Under the pieces are notes generated by a model, which saw nothing but the letters and a program-made list of their open reading frames with translations, was not told where the DNA came from and made no database searches. Shown here one piece after another: positions 54,323 through 63,986 of a stretch of DNA of 64,000 nt (the first letter of the stretch is position 1; each line of letters starts with the position of its first letter). The stretch is from Bacteroidales bacterium (GTDB lineage Bacteria; Bacteroidota; Bacteroidia; Bacteroidales; Marinilabiliaceae): NCBI GenBank assembly GCA_024401295.1, contig JAKSLG010000003.1, positions 107,927 through 171,926 of the forward strand, written 5' to 3'. The translations under genes and the position numbers were made by a program.

Positions 54323-55678
54323 TCAATGAATAGCAGCACCAACTGAACGACCCATTATACGACCTGACTTCATCAAGCCATCGTAATGTCTCATCAACAA
54401 GTGGCTCTCAATCTGCTGAAGTGTATCAAGAACTACACCTACAAGAATCAAGAGAGAAGTACCGCCATAGAACTGTGCAAAAGAAGAATCTACACCTGCC
54501 ATCTGAGCGAAAGCTGGAAGGATAGCGACAATAGCCAAAAGAATTGAACCAGGAAGAGTAATCTTCGACATGATTGAATCAATAAAATCAGCTGTCTTCT
54601 TACCAGGCTTAACACCTGGAATATAACCTCCATTTCTCTTCATGTCCTCAGCCATCTGCTGTGGATTCATGATAAGAGCTGTGTAGAAATACGTAAACAC
54701 AATAATAAGCAATGCGAATACGAAGTTGTACCAGAAACCTGTAAAGTCTGAGAATGTAGTAAGAATAGACTGCGCTACACCCGATTCAGAACTCTGAGCT
54801 GCAAAACCGAGGAAAGAAATAGGCAAGAACATAATCGCCTGAGCGAAAATGATTGGCATAACGCCGGCAGCATTAACCTTCAAAGGAATATACTGACGAA
54901 CACCGCCATACTGCTTATTACCTTCAATTCTCTTCGCATACTGAACTGGAATTCGACGTGTTCCTTGAACAAGAGCAATAGAGCCTACAAAAACAAAGAA
55001 CAAGAACAAGAATTCAAGAAGGAGCATTACAAGACCGCCAGAACCAGATGTCACAGAAAGCTTGTCTGCGAACTCTGCAACAATAGAGTGTGGAAGTCGA
55101 GCAATGATACCGATCATAATGATAAGAGAAATACCATTTCCGATACCCTTATCAGTAATACGTTCACCAAGCCACATAACAAACATTGTTCCTGCAGTGA
55201 GGATAATCGTACTAGAGATAGTAAACATCGTATCGTCCATCACGATGGCTTCAGGAGCCTTCATGCGGAGATTGAAAAGATAAGTTGGAGCCTGGAAAAT
55301 CAAGATACCAACTGTCAAAAGACGAGTAATCTGATTGATCTTACGGCGACCACTCTCACCATCACGCTGCAAACGCTGGAAATATGGGAATACCATACCA
55401 AGCAACTGAACAACGATAGATGCCGAAATGTAAGGCATGATACCGAGACCAACTACAGATGCGTTTGAGAACGCACCACCCGAGAACATATCCAAAAGAC
55501 TCAAGACGCCATCGCTGGTCTGTTCGTCGAGAGCTTGCAAATATTCAGGATTTACACCAGGTAAAACCACGAAAGAACCCAAGCGATAAACCAACAGAAA
55601 TCCCAGCGTAGCCAGGATTCTGTTCTTTAACTCTTCGATCTTCCAAATATTGCGAATGGTTTCAATAAGTCTTTTCAT
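54323..55678 (-). CDS. secY: Protein translocase subunit SecY
   Basis: The 451-residue protein has ten predicted membrane helices and SecY motifs LLVYRLGSFVVLPGVNPEYL, GIMPYISASIVVQLL, QRDGESGRRKINQITR, and GTSLLILVGVVLDTLQQIESH near the end. It forms the SecYEG channel in the inner membrane. The C-terminus is short (SGRIMGRSVGAAIH). It follows rplO after 3 bases; the usual next genes map, infA and rpmJ do not follow here. Confidence 0.96.
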   Translation of the reverse strand: MKRLIETIRNIWKIEELKNRILATLGFLLVYRLGSFVVLPGVNPEYLQALDEQTSDGVLSLLDMFSGGAFSNASVVGLGIMPYISASIVVQLLGMVFPYFQRLQRDGESGRRKINQITRLLTVGILIFQAPTYLFNLRMKAPEAIVMDDTMFTISSTIILTAGTMFVMWLGERITDKGIGNGISLIIMIGIIARLPHSIVAEFADKLSVTSGSGGLVMLLLEFLFLFFVFVGSIALVQGTRRIPVQYAKRIEGNKQYGGVRQYIPLKVNAAGVMPIIFAQAIMFLPISFLGFAAQSSESGVAQSILTTFSDFTGFWYNFVFALLIIVFTYFYTALIMNPQQMAEDMKRNGGYIPGVKPGKKTADFIDSIMSKITLPGSILLAIVAILPAFAQMAGVDSSFAQFYGGTSLLILVGVVLDTLQQIESHLLMRHYDGLMKSGRIMGRSVGAAIH

Positions 55679-55681
55679 AGC

Positions 55682-56128
55682 TTAAAGCTTTACTACAGAA
55701 CCATTTGCTGCCTCAATAGCAGCCTGTGCACTCTTTGAAAAAGCGTGAGCCTTCACCTCGAGCTTTGCAGTCAACTGACCATTGCCAAGAATCTTTACGA
55801 GATCATTGTTTGAAGCCAAACCATTCTCAACGAGAGTTGCAGGCTCTACAACAGTCAAATTCAATTTCTCTGCAAGAGACTGAAGAGTTGAAATATTCAC
55901 AGCTTTGTACTCAACTCGGTTAATATTCTTGAAGCCGAACTTAGGAAGACGACGCTGGATTGGCATCTGACCACCTTCGAAACCGAACTTCTTCGAATAA
56001 CCCGAACGAGACTTCGCACCCTTGTGACCACGTGTTGAAGTTCCACCGAAACCAGAACCAGTACCACGAGCCAATCTTCTATCATGGTGAGTAGATCCCT
56101 TTGCTGGGGTCAAATTATTCAAATTCAT
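55682..56128 (-). CDS. rplO: 50S ribosomal protein L15
   Basis: The 148-residue protein MNLNNLTPAKGSTHHDRRLARGTG ... GHKGAKSRSGYSKKFGFEGGQMP fits L15, an assembly protein of the large subunit. The Gly/Arg-rich N-terminal extension penetrates 23S rRNA in known structures. Position between rpmD and secY is the standard spc order. Confidence 0.97.
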   Translation of the reverse strand: MNLNNLTPAKGSTHHDRRLARGTGSGFGGTSTRGHKGAKSRSGYSKKFGFEGGQMPIQRRLPKFGFKNINRVEYKAVNISTLQSLAEKLNLTVVEPATLVENGLASNNDLVKILGNGQLTAKLEVKAHAFSKSAQAAIEAANGSVVKL

Positions 56129-56154
56129 AACTTTGAAATTACTAAGTTAGTTAT

Positions 56155-56328
56155 TTACTCAACAGAAACAAGCTGCTTAACCTGATCTACCATGCCGCGA
56201 ATTGCAGCATTATCCTCCTTCTCTACTGTCTGATGAATCTTCTTCAAACCGAGAGCAGCGAGCACCAACTTCTGGTGCTTAGGAGCATTGATTTTGCTCT
56301 TAATCTGAGTTATTTTAATTGTTGCCAT
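56155..56328 (-). CDS. rpmD: 50S ribosomal protein L30
   Basis: A 57-residue frame reads MATIKITQIKSKINAPKHQK ... ALGLKKIHQTVEKEDNAAIR ... VKQLVSVE, which is L30. Start ATG is at 56328 and stop TAA at 56155. It fills the gap between rpsE (11 bases upstream) and rplO, its usual place in the spc operon. Confidence 0.96.
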   Translation of the reverse strand: MATIKITQIKSKINAPKHQKLVLAALGLKKIHQTVEKEDNAAIRGMVDQVKQLVSVE

Positions 56329-56339
56329 GAGTCAAAATA

Positions 56340-56858
56340 TTAACCGTTGAACACCTTGTCAAGTGACACACCACGCTGCTGAGCAACCTGATAAGCATCA
56401 CGCAACTCGCCCAAAGCAGCAATAGTAGCCTTAACCAAGTTGTGAGGGTTTGAAGAACCCTTTGACTTACAAAGGATATCTGTCACACCAACACTCTCGA
56501 GAACTGCACGCATAGCACCACCTGCTGTGAGACCAGTACCGTGAGATGCTGGCTTCATGAATACTCGTGAGCCACCGAACTGAGCAGCCTGCTCATGAGG
56601 CAATGTTCCATGAACGAGAGGTACACGAATAAGATTCTTCTTTGCTGCCTCTACACCCTTAGAAATTGCTGCTGTAACTTCGCTCGCCTTACCAAGGCCC
56701 CAGCCTACAACACCTTTACCATCGCCTACAACTACAATGGCCGAAAAGCTAAATGCACGACCACCCTTTGTAACCTTAGTAACTCGGTTGATTGCAACCA
56801 AACGATCTTGAAGCTCAAGGTCATTAGTTGTTCTTACTCTTTTATCATTACCTGCCAT
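56340..56858 (-). CDS. rpsE: 30S ribosomal protein S5
   Basis: The 172-residue protein has the double-stranded-RNA-binding N-domain ([36 protein letters not shown]) and the C-domain [21 protein letters not shown]5 shapes the decoding site and translational accuracy. It follows rplR after 5 bases. Confidence 0.97.
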   Translation of the reverse strand: MAGNDKRVRTTNDLELQDRLVAINRVTKVTKGGRAFSFSAIVVVGDGKGVVGWGLGKASEVTAAISKGVEAAKKNLIRVPLVHGTLPHEQAAQFGGSRVFMKPASHGTGLTAGGAMRAVLESVGVTDILCKSKGSSNPHNLVKATIAALGELRDAYQVAQQRGVSLDKVFNG

Positions 56859-56863
56859 TGGTA

Positions 56864-57214
56864 TTAAAATTTAAGTCCGGCTTCGCGAGCTGCATCTGCC
56901 AATTGTTTAACACGTCCGTGATATAAGTATCCATTGCGGTCGAAAACAACCTGAGAAATACCCTTCTCGATAGCTGAAGCAGCGAGCTGCTTACCTACCT
57001 GAGCTGCAATCTCACACTTTGTTCCCTGTGCATCCGCCAAACCCTTTGACGAAGCTGATGCAAGTGTCTTGCCCTCGTTGTCATCAACGATCTGAGCATA
57101 GATCTGCTTGTTGCTTCTGAAAACTGTGAGTCTCGGACGCTCAGCCGTACCAGAAATCTTTGATCTGATGCGAGCCTTTATCTTAATTCTTCTTGCGGTT
57201 TTAGAAAAAGCCAT
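56864..57214 (-). CDS. rplR: 50S ribosomal protein L18
   Basis: The 116-residue protein has a basic N-terminus ([17 protein letters not shown]) and [21 protein letters not shown], then [25 protein letters not shown]18 binds 5S rRNA with L5. Standard position between rplF and rpsE. Confidence 0.97.
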   Translation of the reverse strand: MAFSKTARRIKIKARIRSKISGTAERPRLTVFRSNKQIYAQIVDDNEGKTLASASSKGLADAQGTKCEIAAQVGKQLAASAIEKGISQVVFDRNGYLYHGRVKQLADAAREAGLKF

Positions 57215-57234
57215 GATTTCAATGATTTAATAGA

Positions 57235-57786
57235 TTAAACCTTTGCCGACTTACCAGCCTTACGACGTACTTCCTCACCGACGAAGCGGATACCCTTGCC
57301 CTTGTATGGTTCTGGAGCACGGAAAGAACGTATCTTAGCACAGATCTGGCCAAGAAGCTGCTTGTCCGCACATTCGAGGGTAATAATAGGGTTGCTCTTA
57401 CGGTCTGTCACAGCCTCAACCTTAACCTCCGAAGGAAGCTGAATCTGGATTGTGTGTGAATAACCAAGCGCAAGTTCCAAAATCTGATTTGTTGATGTTG
57501 CACGATAACCTACACCTACAAGCTCAAGCTTCTGAGTATAGCCTTCTGATACACCAACTACCATATTGTGGATAAGAGCGCGATAGAGACCGTGCATAGA
57601 ACGACACTCTATTTCATCAGATGGACGTGTTACATTGATCTCGCCATCCTTAACCTCTACTGAAATCTTTGGGTTTACTGCCTGCTTAAGCTCACCCTTT
57701 GGACCTTTAACTGTGATAACGTTGTCGGCTACTGTTACACTAACTCCCGAAGGAATAGATACCGGCATTTTACCAATTCTTGACAT
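57235..57786 (-). CDS. rplF: 50S ribosomal protein L6
   Basis: The 183-residue protein SRIGKMPVSIPSGVSVTV ... VTVKGPKGEL has the two L6 domains, with the C-terminal motif PEPYKGKGIRFVGEEVRRKAGKS. It lies near the sarcin-ricin loop. Follows rpsH after 18 bases. Confidence 0.97.
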   Translation of the reverse strand: MSRIGKMPVSIPSGVSVTVADNVITVKGPKGELKQAVNPKISVEVKDGEINVTRPSDEIECRSMHGLYRALIHNMVVGVSEGYTQKLELVGVGYRATSTNQILELALGYSHTIQIQLPSEVKVEAVTDRKSNPIITLECADKQLLGQICAKIRSFRAPEPYKGKGIRFVGEEVRRKAGKSAKV

Positions 57787-57804
57787 CTTAAATTCCTCCT
57801 TCTA

Positions 57805-58203
57805 TTAATATACGTAACACAACACCTCGCCACCGATCTTACCGGCACGAGCCTCTTTGTCTGTCATAACGCCCTTAGACGTTGAAACAATTGCGATACC
57901 GAGGCCATTCAATACACGTGGCATATCGCGGTAGCCTGCATAGCTACGAAGACCTGGAGTACTGACACGCTTGAGAGCCTTAATTGCAGAAGACTTTGAC
58001 TGTGCGTCATACTTCAAAGCAATCTTGATAATGCCCTGCTTGTTGTCATCGATGAACTTGTAGTTAAGAATATAACCCTTGTCGAACAAGATCTTTGTTA
58101 TATCTTTCTTCAAGTTTGAAGCTGGGATTTCAACAACCCTATGCTTCGCCATAATTGCATTCCTTACTCGCGTAAGGTAATCTGCTACTGAATCTGTAAT
58201 CAT
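57805..58203 (-). CDS. rpsH: 30S ribosomal protein S8
   Basis: The 132-residue protein starts MITDSVADYLTRVRNAIMAKH and ends GLGIAIVSTSKGVMTDKEARAGKIGGEVLCYVY, the S8 signature. S8 binds helix 21 of 16S rRNA and in E. coli represses the spc operon. Downstream of rpsN by 63 bases, the largest gap inside this cluster apart from those around it. Confidence 0.97.
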   Translation of the reverse strand: MITDSVADYLTRVRNAIMAKHRVVEIPASNLKKDITKILFDKGYILNYKFIDDNKQGIIKIALKYDAQSKSSAIKALKRVSTPGLRSYAGYRDMPRVLNGLGIAIVSTSKGVMTDKEARAGKIGGEVLCYVY

Positions 58204-58266
58204 AATAATTTAAGCATAAATTAATCGTGTAAACACGACAATATTTAACACTTCTAATAATTGTTT

Positions 58267-58536
58267 TTACCAACTAGCCTTCTTCACACCAGGTATGAGA
58301 CCAGCAGAAGCCAACTCACGGAAATCGATACGTGAAATGCCGAACTGACGCATGTAACCCTTTGGACGACCAGAGAGCTTGCAACGGTTATGCAAACGCG
58401 TAGGACAAGAGTTTTTAGGTAAAAGCTGGAGGGCAACATAGTTGCCCTCAGCTTTCAACTGAGCTCTTTTTTCCGCATACTTGGCAACTAACTTAGCTCG
58501 CTTAACCTCGCGGGCCTTCATTGATTCTTTTGCCAT
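58267..58536 (-). CDS. rpsN: 30S ribosomal protein S14 (zinc-free type)
   Basis: The 89-residue protein [20 protein letters not shown] ... [30 protein letters not shown] is the long, zinc-free S14 form, lacking the paired CxxC of the short form. It follows rplE after 18 bases. Confidence 0.97.
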   Translation of the reverse strand: MAKESMKAREVKRAKLVAKYAEKRAQLKAEGNYVALQLLPKNSCPTRLHNRCKLSGRPKGYMRQFGISRIDFRELASAGLIPGVKKASW

Positions 58537-58554
58537 ATTATACTTATAAAAAGT

Positions 58555-59109
58555 TTATTTATAGTTCTTCTTAAATGGCAAGCCAAAACCTTTCAAGAGG
58601 GCAAGAGCCTCTGCGTCTGACTGACCAGTGGTCACAAAGGTAATATTCATACCCTGAATCTTTGACACTGAGTCAATGTTAATTTCAGGGAAAATAATCT
58701 GCTCCTGGATTCCAAGAGTGTAATTACCTCTGCCATCGAACTTTCCGCCGATACCGTTGAAGTCACGGATTCGTGGAAGAGCAACTCGTACCAAGCGCTC
58801 AAGGAACTCATACATCTTCTCACGACGAAGAGTAACCTTTACACCGATAGGAGTGTTAGCACGCAACTTGAAGCCTGCGATATCTTTCTTTGAAAGTGTA
58901 GCAACAGCCTTCTGACCTGAGATCATCGACATCTCCTTGAGAGCGATTTCGATAATCTTCTTGTCCTGAGTTGCATCGCCAAGGCCCTGATTGATAACAA
59001 TCTTCTGCAACTTTGGAGCACGCATTGGAGTGCTGAAATTGAACTCCTTCATAAGTGAAGGGAGAATTTGCTCTGCGTAAAGAGTCTTTAATGCTGGAAC
59101 GTAGCTCAT
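58555..59109 (-). CDS. rplE: 50S ribosomal protein L5
   Basis: The 184-residue protein SYVPALKTLYAEQILPSLMK has KIVINQGLGDATQ, TLRREKMYEFLERLVRVALPRIRDF and GIQEQIIFPEI, typical of L5, which binds 5S rRNA. Its start overlaps the rplX stop by one base (TAATG). Confidence 0.97.
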   Translation of the reverse strand: MSYVPALKTLYAEQILPSLMKEFNFSTPMRAPKLQKIVINQGLGDATQDKKIIEIALKEMSMISGQKAVATLSKKDIAGFKLRANTPIGVKVTLRREKMYEFLERLVRVALPRIRDFNGIGGKFDGRGNYTLGIQEQIIFPEINIDSVSKIQGMNITFVTTGQSDAEALALLKGFGLPFKKNYK

Positions 59110-59429
59110 TATTTGATTTCCTCCCCTGACTTTTTAGCGATTCTTACTTTCTTACCATCGGCATCAACACGGATACCTACTCGTGTAGCAGCACCTGTCT
59201 TAGGATCCTTGAGGTTAAGGTTCGAAATATGAATTGGAGCCTCTTTCTCTACAATACCACCCTGAGGATTTGAAGCGCTAGGCTTTGTATGCTTCTTGAT
59301 GATATTAAGACCCTCGACAATTGCTTTCTGATTCTTAGGATCTACAGAGAGTACCTTACCCTCACGACCCTTGTCATCACCGGCGTTGACAATTACTATA
59401 TCGCCTTTCTTAATGTGCAATTTAGCCAT
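59109..59429 (-). CDS. rplX: 50S ribosomal protein L24
   Basis: The 106-residue protein opens with a KOW motif ([22 protein letters not shown]) and has [28 protein letters not shown], standard for L24, an assembly initiator of the large subunit. It lies 19 bases after rplN. Confidence 0.97.
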   Translation of the reverse strand: MAKLHIKKGDIVIVNAGDDKGREGKVLSVDPKNQKAIVEGLNIIKKHTKPSASNPQGGIVEKEAPIHISNLNLKDPKTGAATRVGIRVDADGKKVRIAKKSGEEIK

Positions 59430-59448
59430 TTTCTTAACGTCTTAAAGA

Positions 59449-59814
59449 TTAAATTACCTCTGGCGCCAAAGAGACGATCTTCATATATCCGTCACGGAGC
59501 TCACGAGCTACAGGGCCGAAGATACGTGTACCACGCATTTCGCCAGCGTTGTTGAGCAACACGCATGCGTTGTCGTCAAAACGGATGTAAGAGCCATCGG
59601 CGCGTCTTACTTCTTTCTTAGTACGGACAACGACTGCTCTACTAACCGTACCTTTCTTCATCTCACTTGATGGCAGAGCATTTTTTACCGTAACAACGAT
59701 AAGGTCGCCAACAGTAGCATAGCGCTTGAAAGAGCCGCCCAACACGTGTATGCAGAGCACTTCCTTTGCGCCGCTGTTGTCGGCTACTGAAAGTCTTGAT
59801 TCTGTCTGTATCAT
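59449..59814 (-). CDS. rplN: 50S ribosomal protein L14
   Basis: The 121-residue protein [20 protein letters not shown] has [15 protein letters not shown] and [23 protein letters not shown], the L14 signature. It contributes to an intersubunit bridge. Starts 2 bases after the rpsQ stop. Confidence 0.97.
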   Translation of the reverse strand: MIQTESRLSVADNSGAKEVLCIHVLGGSFKRYATVGDLIVVTVKNALPSSEMKKGTVSRAVVVRTKKEVRRADGSYIRFDDNACVLLNNAGEMRGTRIFGPVARELRDGYMKIVSLAPEVI

Positions 59815-59816
59815 GA

Positions 59817-60074
59817 TTATTTAGCTCTTTCAATGATTTCTACTATTCTCCAACGCTTCGTCTTGCTCAGTGGACGTGTCTCCATGATGCGAACTGTGTC
59901 ACCCTCATGAGCGTCGTTCTTCTCGTCGTGAACGTGGAACTTCTTTGTCTTCGTTACGAATTTCCCATAGATAGGATGCTTCTCACGGATCTCAACAGCT
60001 ACTACGACAGTCTTGTCCATCTTTTCGCTGATAACCACGCCCTGACGTTCCTTTCTTGAATTTCTTTCTTCCAT
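59817..60074 (-). CDS. rpsQ: 30S ribosomal protein S17
   Basis: The 85-residue OB-fold protein has [22 protein letters not shown] and [33 protein letters not shown], the S17 signature. It binds 16S rRNA early in assembly. 4 bases after rpmC. Confidence 0.97.
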   Translation of the reverse strand: MEERNSRKERQGVVISEKMDKTVVVAVEIREKHPIYGKFVTKTKKFHVHDEKNDAHEGDTVRIMETRPLSKTKRWRIVEIIERAK

Positions 60075-60078
60075 CTTC

Positions 60079-60279
60079 TTACTTGTTTTCTGAGTTCTTC
60101 TTCTCAGTAAGGATTGTCATGTAACGAGCAATGTCCTTACGAGTCTGACGAATCTTCATTGGGTTTTCAATAGGTGTAACCACATGAGCCAACTCCATCT
60201 TCTGAAGCTCTACGCGAGCCGAAGCCAACTTTTCTTCGATCTCTGCAATTGTTAAGCCTTTTATCTCTGATGCTTTCAT
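60079..60279 (-). CDS. rpmC: 50S ribosomal protein L29
   Basis: The 66-residue helical protein [20 protein letters not shown] ... [21 protein letters not shown] is L29, located at the exit tunnel where it can contact SRP and trigger factor. 5 bases after rplP. Confidence 0.96.
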   Translation of the reverse strand: MKASEIKGLTIAEIEEKLASARVELQKMELAHVVTPIENPMKIRQTRKDIARYMTILTEKKNSENK

Positions 60280-60284
60280 TGATA

Positions 60285-60716
60285 TTAGATGTTAGAAGAT
60301 TCAACATAGTCACGACGAACCACAAACTTGGTAGTCACAGGCAATTTCTGTGCTGCCAGACGGAGAGCTTCCTTAGCCACTTCGAAAGGAACACCCTCGC
60401 ACTCGATAATGATGCGACCTGGAGTCACAGGAGCAACGAATCCTTCTGGATTACCTTTACCTTTACCCATACGCACGTCGAGAGGCTTCTTTGTTATAGG
60501 CTTATCTGGGAATATACGGATCCAAATCTGACCCTGACGCTGCATGTAACGCGTAACAGCGATACGAGCAGCCTCAATCTGACGGCCAGTGATCCACTTG
60601 CTTTGCAGAGACTTGATACCGAACGAGCCAAAAGCCAATTCGTTACCACGATGGGCAATACCCTTCATCTTGCCCTTCTGTACTCTTCTAAATTTTACTT
60701 TCTTAGGTTGTAACAT
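60285..60716 (-). CDS. rplP: 50S ribosomal protein L16
   Basis: The 143-residue protein [19 protein letters not shown] has [20 protein letters not shown] and [21 protein letters not shown], the L16 signature. It lies near the A-site and 5S rRNA. 20 bases after rpsC. Confidence 0.97.
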   Translation of the reverse strand: MLQPKKVKFRRVQKGKMKGIAHRGNELAFGSFGIKSLQSKWITGRQIEAARIAVTRYMQRQGQIWIRIFPDKPITKKPLDVRMGKGKGNPEGFVAPVTPGRIIIECEGVPFEVAKEALRLAAQKLPVTTKFVVRRDYVESSNI

Positions 60717-60736
60717 CGTTCAAAAGTTAAAGATGA

Positions 60737-61462
60737 TTACTTCTTCTTTCTCTTAGGACCTCTGTCGCGTGAGCCAGAGTTATTACCTGCAGGAGCCGAA
60801 GCTTCCTTTGCACCGAGGTTAAGAGTCAAGTCGCGCTTGCCATAAACTTCGCCCTTGCAGATCCATACCTTGATACCGATGAGACCCATCTTTGTGAGTG
60901 CCTCAGTCTGGCAGTAGTCGATATCTGCGCGGAAAGTGTGAAGCGGAGTACGACCCTCTTTGAACATCTCAGAACGTGCCATCTCGGCACCATTAAGACG
61001 ACCGCAGATAAGAATCTTGATACCCTCAGCGTTGTTGCGCATCGTTGAAGCGATAGCTGTCTTGATTGCACGGCGGTATGCAACACGGCCTTCAATCTGA
61101 CGAGCAATATTGTTTGCAACGATTACCGCATCCAAGTCTGGACGCTTCACTTCAAAGATGTTGATCTGAACATCCTTGTCAGTGATCTTCTTTAACTCTT
61201 CCTTCAGTTTGTCAACCTCCTGACCGCCCTTACCAATAATAAGGCCTGGACGAGCAGTGAAGACTGTTATTGTTACGAGCTTAAGTGTACGCTCAATAAC
61301 GATACGAGAGACATTGGCTTTTGCCAAACGAGTGTTAAGATACTTACGGATCTTGATATCCTCAACGATTTTGTCACCGTAATTCTTGCCGCCGAACCAG
61401 CTTGAATCCCAACCTCTCGTTATACCAAGTCTATTGCTTATTGGATTAATTTTCTGTCCCAT
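60737..61462 (-). CDS. rpsC: 30S ribosomal protein S3
   Basis: The 241-residue protein [20 protein letters not shown] has the KH domain ([20 protein letters not shown]) and the C-domain [20 protein letters not shown]. It helps form the mRNA entry site. The C-terminal tail is long and basic ([13 protein letters not shown]). 11 bases after rplV. Confidence 0.97.
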   Translation of the reverse strand: MGQKINPISNRLGITRGWDSSWFGGKNYGDKIVEDIKIRKYLNTRLAKANVSRIVIERTLKLVTITVFTARPGLIIGKGGQEVDKLKEELKKITDKDVQINIFEVKRPDLDAVIVANNIARQIEGRVAYRRAIKTAIASTMRNNAEGIKILICGRLNGAEMARSEMFKEGRTPLHTFRADIDYCQTEALTKMGLIGIKVWICKGEVYGKRDLTLNLGAKEASAPAGNNSGSRDRGPKRKKK

Positions 61463-61473
61463 TTAGCTCGCAA

Positions 61474-61887
61474 TTAATTTTCTTGGTTTTCAGATACTTT
61501 GCTATCAACAAACAATGTTACATGATTCGAACGCTTGCGAATTCTGTGAGCGCGGCCCTGTGGAGCAGGACGAAGACGCTTCAAAATACGCGCAGAATCA
61601 ACAAACACTGTCTTCACATAAAGGTTAGCCTCATCAACATTAGCGCCGTTGTTCTTCTGCTTCCAGTTATCAATAGCTGAAAGAAGGAGCTTTTCCAAAC
61701 GACCTGCAGCCTCCTTCGTTGAGAAGTGAAGCATGTTGAGTGCCAAATTAACCTCCTTGCCTCGGATCATATCTGCAACCAAGCGCATTTTACGAGGAGA
61801 AGTGGGTACATTACGCAACGAAGCGAAATACTGAGTCTTCTTCGCCTCTTTGATTGCGTCTGCACTTATTCTTTTTCTTTTGCCCAT
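61474..61887 (-). CDS. rplV: 50S ribosomal protein L22
   Basis: The 137-residue protein has [23 protein letters not shown] and [29 protein letters not shown], the L22 signature including the beta-hairpin that lines the exit tunnel. 37 bases after rpsS. Confidence 0.97.
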   Translation of the reverse strand: MGKRKRISADAIKEAKKTQYFASLRNVPTSPRKMRLVADMIRGKEVNLALNMLHFSTKEAAGRLEKLLLSAIDNWKQKNNGANVDEANLYVKTVFVDSARILKRLRPAPQGRAHRIRKRSNHVTLFVDSKVSENQEN

Positions 61888-61924
61888 TTTAATCTTTTGT
61901 TTAAAGTTTTAGTACTGGCAAGGC

Positions 61925-62194
61925 TTACTTCTTACGGTTGCCGCTATGACCGCGGAATGTACGTGTTGGAGCGAACTCACCCAACTTGTGGCCTACCATA
62001 TTCTCAGTAACATATACTGGAATGAACTTGTTACCGTTGTGAACAGCAACTGTATGGCCCACGAAATCAGGAGAAATCATGGAAGCTCTTGCCCAAGTCT
62101 TCACGACCGACTTCTTGCCACTTTCATTCATGGCAAGAATCTTCTTTTCCAACTTCAAGTTAATGTATGGGCCTTTTTTTAATGATCTGCTCAT
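61925..62194 (-). CDS. rpsS: 30S ribosomal protein S19
   Basis: The 89-residue protein [20 protein letters not shown] ... [25 protein letters not shown] is S19, in the 30S head. 20 bases after rplB. Confidence 0.97.
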   Translation of the reverse strand: MSRSLKKGPYINLKLEKKILAMNESGKKSVVKTWARASMISPDFVGHTVAVHNGNKFIPVYVTENMVGHKLGEFAPTRTFRGHSGNRKK

Positions 62195-62214
62195 AATGTC
62201 AATAAATTACGCGA

Positions 62215-63039
62215 TTACTTTTTACGTCTCTCGATAATGAACTTGTTCGACTGGTTCTTTGGAGCACGAGTCTTGTAGCCCTTAGCGAGCAAGCCCTTGC
62301 GCGAACGTGGGTGACCACCAGATGCACGACCTTCACCACCACCCATTGGGTGATCAACTGGGTTCATAACGACACCACGGTTGTGTGGACGACGGCCAAG
62401 CCATCTTGAACGACCAGCCTTACCTGACTTCTCGAGTGCATGGTCTGAATTACTTACTACGCCAACTGTCGCGCGGCAAGTAACGAGAATGCGACGAGTT
62501 TCGCCCGAAGGCAACTTAATAATAGCGTAGCCGCCATCACGGCCAGCCAACTGAGCAAATGTACCTGCACTACGTGCCATAACACCACCTTGTCCTGGAC
62601 GAAGTTCGATGTTGTGGATAATAGTACCGATTGGAATAACACTGAGTGGGAGTGTGTTGCCAACTTCTGGTGCAACATTATCACCTGACACTACAGTCTG
62701 ACCAACCTGCAGACCATTAGGAGCGAGAATGTAACTCTTCTCGCCATCCTCGTAAACCAACAGAGCGATGCGAGCGCTTCGATTAGGGTCATACTGAATT
62801 GACTCTACTACTGCTGGCACACCATCCTTCAATCTCTTGAAGTCGATTACACGATACATTCTCTTGTGACCACCACCAATATAACGCATTGTCATCTTGC
62901 CGGTGTTGTTGCGACCGCCAGTCTTCTTCAGCGGTCTCAACAAAGATTTTTCTGGCTTGCTTGACGTAATCGTATCAAACGTGCCAATAACTTTGTTACG
63001 CTGCCCTGGTGTAGTGGGCTTCAACTTTCTAACTGCCAT
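62215..63039 (-). CDS. rplB: 50S ribosomal protein L2
   Basis: The 274-residue protein has [20 protein letters not shown], the [22 protein letters not shown] core and the peptidyl-transferase-associated [18 protein letters not shown]2 is needed for subunit joining and peptide-bond formation. 8 bases after rplW. Confidence 0.98.
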   Translation of the reverse strand: MAVRKLKPTTPGQRNKVIGTFDTITSSKPEKSLLRPLKKTGGRNNTGKMTMRYIGGGHKRMYRVIDFKRLKDGVPAVVESIQYDPNRSARIALLVYEDGEKSYILAPNGLQVGQTVVSGDNVAPEVGNTLPLSVIPIGTIIHNIELRPGQGGVMARSAGTFAQLAGRDGGYAIIKLPSGETRRILVTCRATVGVVSNSDHALEKSGKAGRSRWLGRRPHNRGVVMNPVDHPMGGGEGRASGGHPRSRKGLLAKGYKTRAPKNQSNKFIIERRKK

Positions 63040-63047
63040 TTCTTTTA

Positions 63048-63341
63048 TTAGATATTGCTATAAAAATCAATTGACTGGCCTTCTGCCAATGTTACGATAG
63101 CCTTCTTGTATGAAGGTACGCGACCCTCAATAACACCAGCCTTTGTGTAACGGCTCTTGCGCTTGGCAGGCATGATAAGAGTGTTGATCTTAACGACCTT
63201 AACGTCGTAAAGTTCCTCTATGGCCTTCTTGATCTCAGTCTTGTCCGCTTGACGGAGGACAACGAAACCATAACGATTTCCGAATTTCTCGGTAGTCTTT
63301 GTCTGTTTCTCTGTTACCAGTGGCTTAACAATTATACCCAT
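63048..63341 (-). CDS. rplW: 50S ribosomal protein L23
   Basis: The 97-residue protein [20 protein letters not shown] ... [16 protein letters not shown] is L23, at the exit tunnel, a docking site for trigger factor and SRP. 12 bases after rplD. Confidence 0.96.
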   Translation of the reverse strand: MGIIVKPLVTEKQTKTTEKFGNRYGFVVLRQADKTEIKKAIEELYDVKVVKINTLIMPAKRKSRYTKAGVIEGRVPSYKKAIVTLAEGQSIDFYSNI

Positions 63342-63353
63342 TTTTTATCCTCC

Positions 63354-63986
63354 TTATGCGTTTACAAGATTGTTAAACTGCTCGATTGTGCTTTCGAAAA
63401 GCACGAGCGTCTTTGCCTTCATCACTTCGTAAGTGTTAAGGTTTGCAGCAATAGTAACCTCTGTACGCTCAACATTACGTGATGAGAGGTAGATATTGTT
63501 GTCATAATCTGGAAGAACAACGAGTGAACGAGTTCCTTCAGCAACCTTAATATTATTCTTGAAAGCAACGAAGTTCTTAGTCTTTGGTGCTTCGAATGTG
63601 AAATCCTCAACTACAACAATTGACTGTTCCTGTGCCTTGTAGCTCAAAGCTGAGAAACGAGCAAGCTGCTTCAACTTCTTGTTGAGCTTGAATGAGTAGT
63701 TGCGTGGACGTGGACCAAATACTCGGCCACCACCTACGAATACAGGTGATTTCAATGAACCTGCACGAGCACCGCCTGTGCCTTTCTGCTTCTTAATCTT
63801 ACGAGTACTGTGCGAGTTTTCTGCACGCTCCTTTGCTTTATGTGTACCCTGACGCTGGTTAGCCAAGAACTGCTTAACGTCGAGATAGATAGCGTGATCG
63901 CTAGGCTCAATGCCGAAGACACCTTCTGGCAATGTAACCTTTCTACCGGTTTCCTTACCTTCCTTATTTAATACGCTCAGTTCCAT
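63354..63986 (-). CDS. rplD: 50S ribosomal protein L4
   Basis: The 210-residue protein has [40 protein letters not shown] and [20 protein letters not shown], the L4 signature whose extended loop reaches the exit tunnel. In E. coli L4 regulates the S10 operon. The start codon overlaps the rplC stop (TAATG). Confidence 0.97.
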   Translation of the reverse strand: MELSVLNKEGKETGRKVTLPEGVFGIEPSDHAIYLDVKQFLANQRQGTHKAKERAENSHSTRKIKKQKGTGGARAGSLKSPVFVGGGRVFGPRPRNYSFKLNKKLKQLARFSALSYKAQEQSIVVVEDFTFEAPKTKNFVAFKNNIKVAEGTRSLVVLPDYDNNIYLSSRNVERTEVTIAANLNTYEVMKAKTLVLFESTIEQFNNLVNA

